Assembly: GCF_035222375.1 (NCBI RefSeq)
Contig: NW_026946366.1
Location: 2,480,001 to 2,544,000, forward strand
Direction of reading: 5' to 3'
DNA length: 64,000 bases
DNA from: Podospora pseudocomata
Taxonomy: Eukaryota; Ascomycota; Sordariomycetes; Sordariales; Podosporaceae
Under the pieces are notes generated by a model. It did no database searches, was not told where the DNA came from, and worked only from the letters and a program-made list of their open reading frames with translations. Within the stretch, counting starts at the first letter, position 1. Each line of letters begins with the position of its first letter. Positions 57,683-64,000 of this stretch are shown in pieces. The position numbers were made by a program, and so were the translations under genes.

Positions 57683-59389
57683 ATGGCGTTTCCTCAGATT
57701 GGCCCTGCTTCGATCTCTGTCGGGTTACCTGTAGCTGGGTTGGCTCGCACCACACTCCTTCGACGCTCTCAGCGCCTCTCTCACCACCACCTCTCGCAAG
57801 CCGCCACTCGTTGGGCACACTCGACACATCGATACGGCCGCCAGCAGCAGCGCCTCTTCGGCCAACGCTCCTTCTCTCAGCAGTCCCACCGGCCCAAGGC
57901 CGACTCCAAAGTGAACGACTCCAAGATTCGGTGGTATCCCATTCCCGTCGGCCTCGGCGTCGGCTTCCTGGGTCTGGTTCAGTTCTACAAGGTCTACTCG
58001 CGGGAGAAAGAACCTCAAGAAAATGGCGAACCAGAGAAGAAGCCAAAAAAGAGGCCACGGGTGAGGCCCGATGGACCTTGGTACGATATTTCACTCCAGA
58101 TACATACTTGATCTTGAGGCACGATGACAGAGGACTGACACATGGTTTCCAGGCAGGTGCAAATCATGTCGACTCTGCCATTGAAGGCCATGTCTCGGCT
58201 TTGGGGCAAGTTCAATGAGCTCGTCATTCCATACCACCTCCGTTCTCCTGGTTTCCGGCTGTACTCTTGGTTCTTTGGTGTCAACATGGACGAGATCGAG
58301 GAACCGGATATTCGCAATTTCCCCAACCTGGCCGCCTTTTTCTACCGTACCCTGAAGCCCGGTGCCCGACCCCTAGATCCGAACCCGAACGCTCTCTTGT
58401 CTCCCGCGGATGGTCGAGTTCTGCAGTACGGTCAGATCGAAGGCGGCGATATCGAACAGGTCAAGGGAATGACATATACCATCGATGCTCTCCTCGGTCA
58501 AAACAGCCCCTCGCCAAGTCTCTCCAGCAGCCAAGCCTCTCTCGAAAAGCTCATCAAGCCCGCCGCCCAGCGTGAACTCGAAGGCGACGAAGAACTGGTC
58601 AAGAGGGACGAAGAATTCGCCTCGGTTAACGGTATCTCGTACACCCTCCCCGATCTCCTGTCCGGCAACAAGAAGAAGAGAAAGAGCGACAGCTTCGACC
58701 AGCCCAAGGACGAATCCGTCACTCCCTCTGCCACCTCCGTCTCTGAAGTCCGCGCCGAGCTCGAGAAGGGCGAGAAGGCCTGGTACGATTATCTCACCCC
58801 CGGCAGCCGTCACGTCCTCTACTACGCCGTCATCTACCTCGCCCCCGGGGATTACCACCGCTTCCACTCACCCACCAACTGGGTCGTTGAGAGGAGACGC
58901 CACTTTGCCGGAGAACTCTACAGCGTGTCCCCGTATCTTCAGCGCACCATGCCCGGTTTGTTCACTCTCAACGAGCGTGTCGTTCTCCTTGGTCGCTGGC
59001 GCTGGGGTTTCTTCAGCTACGTCCCCGTCGGTGCCACCAACGTCGGTTCTATCAAGATCAACTTTGACAGGGAGCTCCGCACCAACAGCCTGACGACGGA
59101 CACCGAGGCCGACAGGGCGGCCGAGGAGGCTGCTCAGCGCGGTGAGCCGTACCTTGGTTACGCCGAGGCCACGTACGAGGCTGCCAGCCAAGTCCTGAGG
59201 GGCCACGCGCTGCGCAGGGGTGAGGAGATGGGCGGTTTCCAACTCGGCAGCACGATTGTTCTCGTCTTTGAGGCACCTGCTTCGGAGCACGATCCCGAGA
59301 CTGGCAAGCACACCAGGGGGTGGTCGTGGAATGTTGAAAAGGGGCAGAGAGTCAAGGTTGGGCAGTCTTTGGGGCAGGTTGATATGTAA
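57683..59389 (+). CDS. psd1: Mitochondrial phosphatidylserine decarboxylase
   Basis: Two exons (57683-58080, 58153-59389) with a 72-nt intron (GTACGA...CCAG) encode 544 residues. The N-terminus is rich in Arg, Ser and Gln (matrix targeting), then comes a hydrophobic anchor (PIPVGLGVGFLGLVQFY) for the inner membrane. The catalytic domain shows FFYRTLKPGARPLD, SPADGRVLQYG, APGDYHRFHSPTNW and FFSYVPVGATNVGSI. The self-cleavage motif LGST is at about 497-500; its serine becomes the pyruvoyl cofactor. The enzyme makes phosphatidylethanolamine from phosphatidylserine. An insertion of about 90 charged residues (roughly 245-330) between SPADGRV and the YDYLTPGS segment is low-complexity and probably a loop. 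Confidence 0.96.
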
Positions 59390-59854
59390 AAGTTGGTATC
59401 CAAAACGTCGGGGGAAAGAGGGGGGTTGTATATACCAAAGAGGGATTCGAAAATGTTTTTCAACTTTAATCGTGGGTAGATATTTGTGTTTTAATGCGGC
59501 AATCAACTTGTTCGTTTATTCATAGTTTTGGGAGTCAGTTCCTATTCTAGCATGTTGGGTGTGGTTGGAAAAGTTGATAGAAGTTTTGAAAGTGTTGTTA
59601 AGATCTTGAAAATGCATCATCTATGATGCTCTACAGGTATATGTACATCTTCTCTCTAGGTTTCATTCCAGTCGTCTGTATTCGCCATCATTGAATAAAA
59701 GGGGGTATTTCGTATTCTCTTAAACTTCTGAAAAAAAAAAAAAACAACTGTTTCAACGCCTGCTCATGATGTCTTCCACGCCTTGCTCTCAATGCCTGCT
59801 TATATTGTGCTTTGCAGTCCATTTCACGTTGTTGCTGGACCTGCTCCCAGCTCT
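59390..59854. other. Intergenic between convergent psd1 and nitroreductase genes
   Basis: 3' UTRs of both genes are expected. An A14 run lies at 59731-59744. No gene seen. Confidence 0.5.
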
Positions 59855-60656
59855 CTAAGCAGAACCAAAAACCCTGTACTTTTGCTCCAAAGGCCCAAAG
59901 GTCTTCTCGCCTGGCTCACCGGCCTTGCCGCCAAAGACGAGCTGAGCGGAGAGCTTCCACGTCGACGGGACGGACCACTCCTGCTGGACCTTCTGGTCGA
60001 CGAGGGGGTTGTAGTGCTGGAGGTTGGCGCCCAGGCCTTCGGCTTCGAGGGCGGTCCAGACTGCGAACTGGAGCATGGCGCTTGAGTGGCCGGCCCAGGG
60101 GTCGAAACTGTTTTTATACGTTAGCAAAAATTTCATATGGGGGGGTTGGATGGGAAAAGGGGACATACCGATCAGCATAAAGGGCAAACTTTTCCTGCAT
60201 GCCCTTGACGACGTCCTGGTCCTCAAAGAACAAAACAGTGCCTGCGCCGGCCTTGAACCCGGCCATGCGGGCGGCCGTCGAGGCGAAGTTCTCCTCGGGG
60301 ACGATGGACTTGAGGATGGCGGTGGTGATGTCCCAGAACTTGTCGTGCTCGGCGCCGAGGAGGACGACGACGCGGTTGGATTGGGAGTTGAAGGAAGAGG
60401 GGACGTGGAGGAGGGATTCCTTTACGATTTCTTGGACGCGGTCGGTAGAGATGGGGAGGGTCTTGTTGAGGGCGTAGATTGTGCGGCGGGCTTTGATGTG
60501 GGAGAGGAAGCCGTCAGCGCCCTGGACGGCGGGGGTGGTTTTGCTGGAGGAAAACATCTTGGGGGTAGTAATTGGTGTGGTGATAGGACGGGGAGTAGCA
60601 ACTTTATAGGTGGTGTTTTTGAGGAGTGTGCGAAGCGGGTGGGCGAATCTCTGCAT
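59855..60656 (-). CDS. Frm2/Hbn1-type nitroreductase
   Basis: Two exons (60656-60169, 60107-59855) with a 61-nt intron (GTATGT...ACAG) encode 246 residues. Signatures are IKARRTIYALN (FMN-binding start), VPSSFNSQSNRVVVLLG, TVLFFEDQDVV, HSSAMLQFAVWTALEAEGLGANLQHYNP and SAQLVFG, matching the yeast Frm2/Hbn1 group. These FMN enzymes reduce nitro compounds and quinones with NAD(P)H and have been linked to fatty acid signalling and oxidative stress. The first ATG (60656) gives an Arg/Thr-rich extension of about 33 residues that could target mitochondria; a second ATG at 60557 (MFSSSK) would give the cytosolic length. The frame upstream of 60656 has no ATG. Confidence 0.92.
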
Positions 60657-62192
60657 AGGAGCGGAAGACAAGATGGGATGATGGGTTGGTTGGTGATGAG
60701 ATGAACTTATAGATAGATGTCAAAAAGGTGGGAAGGACCCCTTATATGTATCTACCTTCCTATGTCTGTCCTCTTTCCCTACGGACAGCAAAAGACGGGG
60801 TTCTACCCGGCAGAATTCGAGACCGACACCTTCCCCCCAACCCCCATCATGGAAGGAACCCTGGAGCATTTCCGCCGAGAGACCTCGAAAGATTCCATGA
60901 GTATCTCAAACCATCGCCAGACTCCACTTGGTACGTACGGATGGAGTTTTCTGCTTGCAAGCGGCTCACTCATCGAGTTGTCATCCATTTCAGCTACCAA
61001 ATCTGTAATCCACTATTCATATCGTCTTCTCGCTTGCTCGCGCGCGGTATTCCGATCTGTCCTGTATATAATACAATTACAACTTACATCATTGATTATA
61101 CATAAGCTTAGTACTCGTTCGACCGTTGGAGTTTGCATGTCGCCCAGCTCCCTAACCAATGACAAGTAATCATACAGCCGAATTGGGGAAGTTGGCTGAA
61201 AACCAGTTCGTGGCTTCGGCACCAACGACAGCACGCCGCTGGGCTTTGAAAGCGCATTTCAAATGCTGACAAAATCCCGCTAAGACCACACCCCCACTTC
61301 TTTATCTATTGGGTAGCCGGACAGGGGGTGGGATCTGATCCATTGCTTGCTCGGCAGTCCCCGAGGTGCCAACCCCACCACGTGCCGTTGATGGAGGGGA
61401 GGGTTGAATCCTTGAACTGCCTGATTCAGTATTTATAAAGATACAAATGCCCCCCGTATGAGAAAGTATCAGGGGCATGGTGTCACAAGGCCTGACGGTT
61501 GCGCCATCTGGGATGTCTCTTGGGTGAATAGACCATGCACACCTAATGTCACACCGTGGCCTTGAGAAACCAGCCTCAAATAGCCAAGAGATACATCGAT
61601 CAATGATTTCGATGTCATGGGAAGAAACCTCTGCTGCTAGATTACAACATATACAGTCCTCCATACATTCAGTGTCCGTCATTTCAAGACTCAAAGCTGT
61701 TCTTCTCACCCCCTCAACATCACATTCCCCCCTCTGCTGTGCAATGTTACACACCTCCACCAAGTCCCCGATGATCCCTCAACTGCAAATGCCGAGCAAA
61801 ACAACCATTCTATAAAGATAGATTAAACATGTATATACATCAAGAGTCAGACCTATCCTTCATGTGCCCGTCATCCTCCTAACACCCGCCCATACCCTTC
61901 ATATACCCTCCATGTTATATAGTTATTGTTGTTGTGTGTGCGCTTGTGTATTTATCTTTTCTCTAGCAGACCAAAGCAAACCCCCAAAGAAAATCTTTAC
62001 CATGGCTTCGAGCCCCAAAAAGTCTGGTATAAAAATCTCAAACATCTTTATGCGCCCACCAGCCAAAGCAATGAGAAAAGCAAGAACGTGATACAAAACT
62101 CCCGTCAAATGCATGAAACGATACCGAAAGGGAGGATAAGAAACGTGAAGCCAAAGAAAATTTTGTCAAAAGACTACAAATCCTGAACCACC
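60657..62192. other. Intergenic: nitroreductase upstream and reductase downstream
   Basis: No gene recognised. A 153-codon minus-strand frame at 61302-61763, with several Cys residues and an ATG start, has no family resemblance and no supporting codon bias. The right end (about 61800-62190) is A-rich and fits the 3' UTR of the diflavin reductase. Confidence 0.45.
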
Positions 62193-64000
62193 TCACCAAG
62201 TCTCGGCAATGTACTGGCCCGTCTCCTTTTTCAAGTTCCAAAACTGCTGAGCCTCGTCATGCTCCAGGTTGCCCTTCTCCATGGCAACCTCGACAAGCGC
62301 CTTCTCAACACCCTCGCCCATGCCCCTGCTGCTTCCGCAGACAAAGACTCTGCCGTCGACAGCGTTGATGATGTACCAGACAAGGTCAGCCTGGGCCTTG
62401 ACCTCCTCCTGGACATATCTTCCTGGGCCCCTGCGGCTCTGGACAACCTTCTTGACTTCATCCTCATGGACACCCCACTCGCCACTGTACAGCTCGTCCA
62501 CCAGCGAATCACGGACACCCTGGAGCACCCAGACCTTGTTCGCACAGTTGGCCGTCTTGAGACGCCGCTGGACGAAGCCTCTGAACGGAGCAATACCGAC
62601 GCCAGCCCCAATAAGAAGCATCGGTCCGTCCGAGACGAACTGCTTGGCAAGCGGGTTGGCCATCAAACCCTTGAACATGGGGATATAAAACTCTGGGTCT
62701 TTCTCCCCCTTCTCTTGAGCCTCGATGAACTTCAAAGCCTGTCTCTGAAAGAAACCCGAGCCAATACCCGTCCGACTCCCATTGCGCCAGTCCTCCGCCT
62801 CATGAACGGTGACGGCAATCTCAATCAACCGATGCTGCTTCCCATCGCGTGTCAGGAACGACTCATGAGGGTCGTTCGACAACGAGTAGAAGCGGGGCAT
62901 AAGTGGCTGCAGGACGGATAGGAGAAGATCAAGCGGTGGCTTGGCGTTAGGGAAGGCGTGCAGCAGTTGGATCAAACTGATGTGTGGACCGGTTCGGAAG
63001 TCGCAGAAGACGCCCTGACCCTCGGCGGAGCAGAGGTACCGTAAGATCTTGCGCTCAGTTGCGTCAGTGGTGTGCTCAGCAAGCACACGGAGAATTTGCT
63101 TCGTTGGTGGGTATGACTGGACATCGGAGCACCACGTTAGAAGATCGCGGCGGGTGGTGACAATCTCACGAGCCTGGTCGGCGCCCCAAACGGTTGGCCA
63201 ACGGCCCTTGGTCGTCCGGAGGAGCACAGGCTTGTCGCGAAGAAATCGGGGGACCAGGAGCAAGTCGAGGATCTCCTGCACTATAGAAGCCTCGTTGGGC
63301 GCAGACACGCCGATTGCGCCACCGACTTTGAAGTCAACATCCTCACCCTCTGGATAGTTGGTGACATCAAGGTCGAAGTGGAAGGTGCGCTTCTCAGCAC
63401 CAGGCTTGGTCAACTCGCGAGTGTTGTGAATGCGCGCGGGGAACACATGGTGCGGCGGGTGTGGTTGCACAAATTTGGGAGGTTGTATTTGTGTGTCGAG
63501 CCTCTCCAATGTCAAGTCATGGAGTGTCTTTTCGATGCCGGCCACTGACGAAGTGGTGTCACTCTCCGTGCCGAACGGCACAGCAGGCTCGGATGGCGAT
63601 GGAACATTGGAGGGCCGGCGAACGGGTTGCAGGAAAGCCGTTTGCTCGGGAACATCGCACACTCCGCTGAGGGTGGTAGGAATCTTGTCAATCTTGAGGT
63701 TCAAAGAACGGTATGCGTCATTATCGGGAAGCTCGATCGCCTCGTACTCCACGTTGTTGTCTTTTTTCGGGGCACCACCAAGACAGCAGCCTCCGCCGCA
63801 GCATCGCCGGATCAATTGCGTTGTCGTCTCACCGGTTATGCGTTGCACATCTTCCGGGCTCTTGGCGATCAGGCGTGTGGACGCCCGCCGGCGACGTGGG
63901 ACCGGTTTTGTTGGCTCTTCAATCTCCTGTTCGTCAGAGCTCGAGTATGTAAGTGACGGTGTGGCCGATTCGGGCTGGGGCTCCTCAGGAATGCTCGCAG
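62193..64000 (-). CDS. Diflavin (CPR/sulfite reductase-like) reductase, C-terminal part
   Basis: The frame is open from the right edge to a TGA at 62193, about 600 residues, so the N-terminus is beyond the window. From the right: an acidic Ser/Pro stretch, a basic RRRRAST, a cysteine cluster CCGGGCCLGG near 63780, then the FAD domain with RTFHFDLDV, KVGGAIGVSAPNE, RFYSLSND (RxYS motif) and GIGSGFF. The NADPH domain has LIGAGVGIAPFRGFVQRR, VLQGVRD and VFVCGSSRGMGEGVEKAL. It ends AETW with the terminal aromatic that stacks on FAD in this class. Such proteins pass electrons from NADPH through FAD to FMN or another partner. Whether a flavodoxin or another domain precedes cannot be seen. Confidence 0.85.
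   Translation of the reverse strand, partial: ASIPEEPQPESATPSLTYSSSDEQEIEEPTKPVPRRRRASTRLIAKSPEDVQRITGETTTQLIRRCCGGGCCLGGAPKKDNNVEYEAIELPDNDAYRSLNLKIDKIPTTLSGVCDVPEQTAFLQPVRRPSNVPSPSEPAVPFGTESDTTSSVAGIEKTLHDLTLERLDTQIQPPKFVQPHPPHHVFPARIHNTRELTKPGAEKRTFHFDLDVTNYPEGEDVDFKVGGAIGVSAPNEASIVQEILDLLLVPRFLRDKPVLLRTTKGRWPTVWGADQAREIVTTRRDLLTWCSDVQSYPPTKQILRVLAEHTTDATERKILRYLCSAEGQGVFCDFRTGPHISLIQLLHAFPNAKPPLDLLLSVLQPLMPRFYSLSNDPHESFLTRDGKQHRLIEIAVTVHEAEDWRNGSRTGIGSGFFQRQALKFIEAQEKGEKDPEFYIPMFKGLMANPLAKQFVSDGPMLLIGAGVGIAPFRGFVQRRLKTANCANKVWVLQGVRDSLVDELYSGEWGVHEDEVKKVVQSRRGPGRYVQEEVKAQADLVWYIINAVDGRVFVCGSSRGMGEGVEKALVEVAMEKGNLEHDEAQQFWNLKKETGQYIAETW

Noticed and set aside
61302-61763. 153-codon minus-strand ORF
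   Set aside because: No recognised motif or codon bias, and it lies between ordinary UTR-like sequence.

Overview
The window looks like nuclear DNA of a filamentous ascomycete, most likely a sordariomycete close to the Sordariales. Genes are interrupted by short introns (about 49 to 75 nt) with GTRNGT donors and CTRAC-type branch sites. Recognisable fungal genes include a grg-1/ccg-1 homologue, a Tul1/DscA-type E3 ligase and an Frm2/Hbn1-type nitroreductase. No mobile element, virus-like fossil or CRISPR array was recognised. This is a naked-eye reading, so exon borders are inferred from splice consensus and frame continuity.

Left part (1-10.8 kb): the tail of an unknown gene, a four-exon ribosomal protein eL43 gene missed by simple ORF finding, the small glucose-repressible grg-1 homologue with a clear TATA box, an EBP-type sterol isomerase-like membrane protein, and a seven-helix receptor-like protein with a long cytoplasmic tail. 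Middle (10.8-25.8 kb): 15 kb with no convincing gene, only simple repeats, ending at a C2H2 zinc-finger regulator. That regulator's first intron is 543 nt, stop-free and a multiple of three, so it may be an exitron.

30-44 kb: a METTL/Nnt1-like methyltransferase, a decayed carboxymuconolactone-decarboxylase-family gene, the ERAD ubiquitin ligase Hrd1, a low-complexity orphan gene with an in-frame TAG, the Dsc1/Tul1-type ligase, and an HSF-binding-protein gene with a GC-AG intron. 44-57 kb: a KDEL-tailed protein disulfide isomerase, ribosomal protein uS14 (Rps29), mitochondrial EF-Tu, tRNA-Glu(UUC), tRNA-Arg(ACG, with intron), a carnosine N-methyltransferase-family protein, a short-chain dehydrogenase, and a Herp/Usa1-like ubiquitin-like membrane protein. 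57-64 kb: mitochondrial phosphatidylserine decarboxylase, the nitroreductase, and the C-terminal half of a diflavin reductase that runs off the window.

ER protein quality control is the main functional theme. Hrd1, the Dsc1/Tul1 ligase, a PDI and a Herp/Usa1-like protein (a known Hrd1 cofactor family) lie within 23 kb. Several genes also switch from C-rich to G-rich on the coding strand part-way through.
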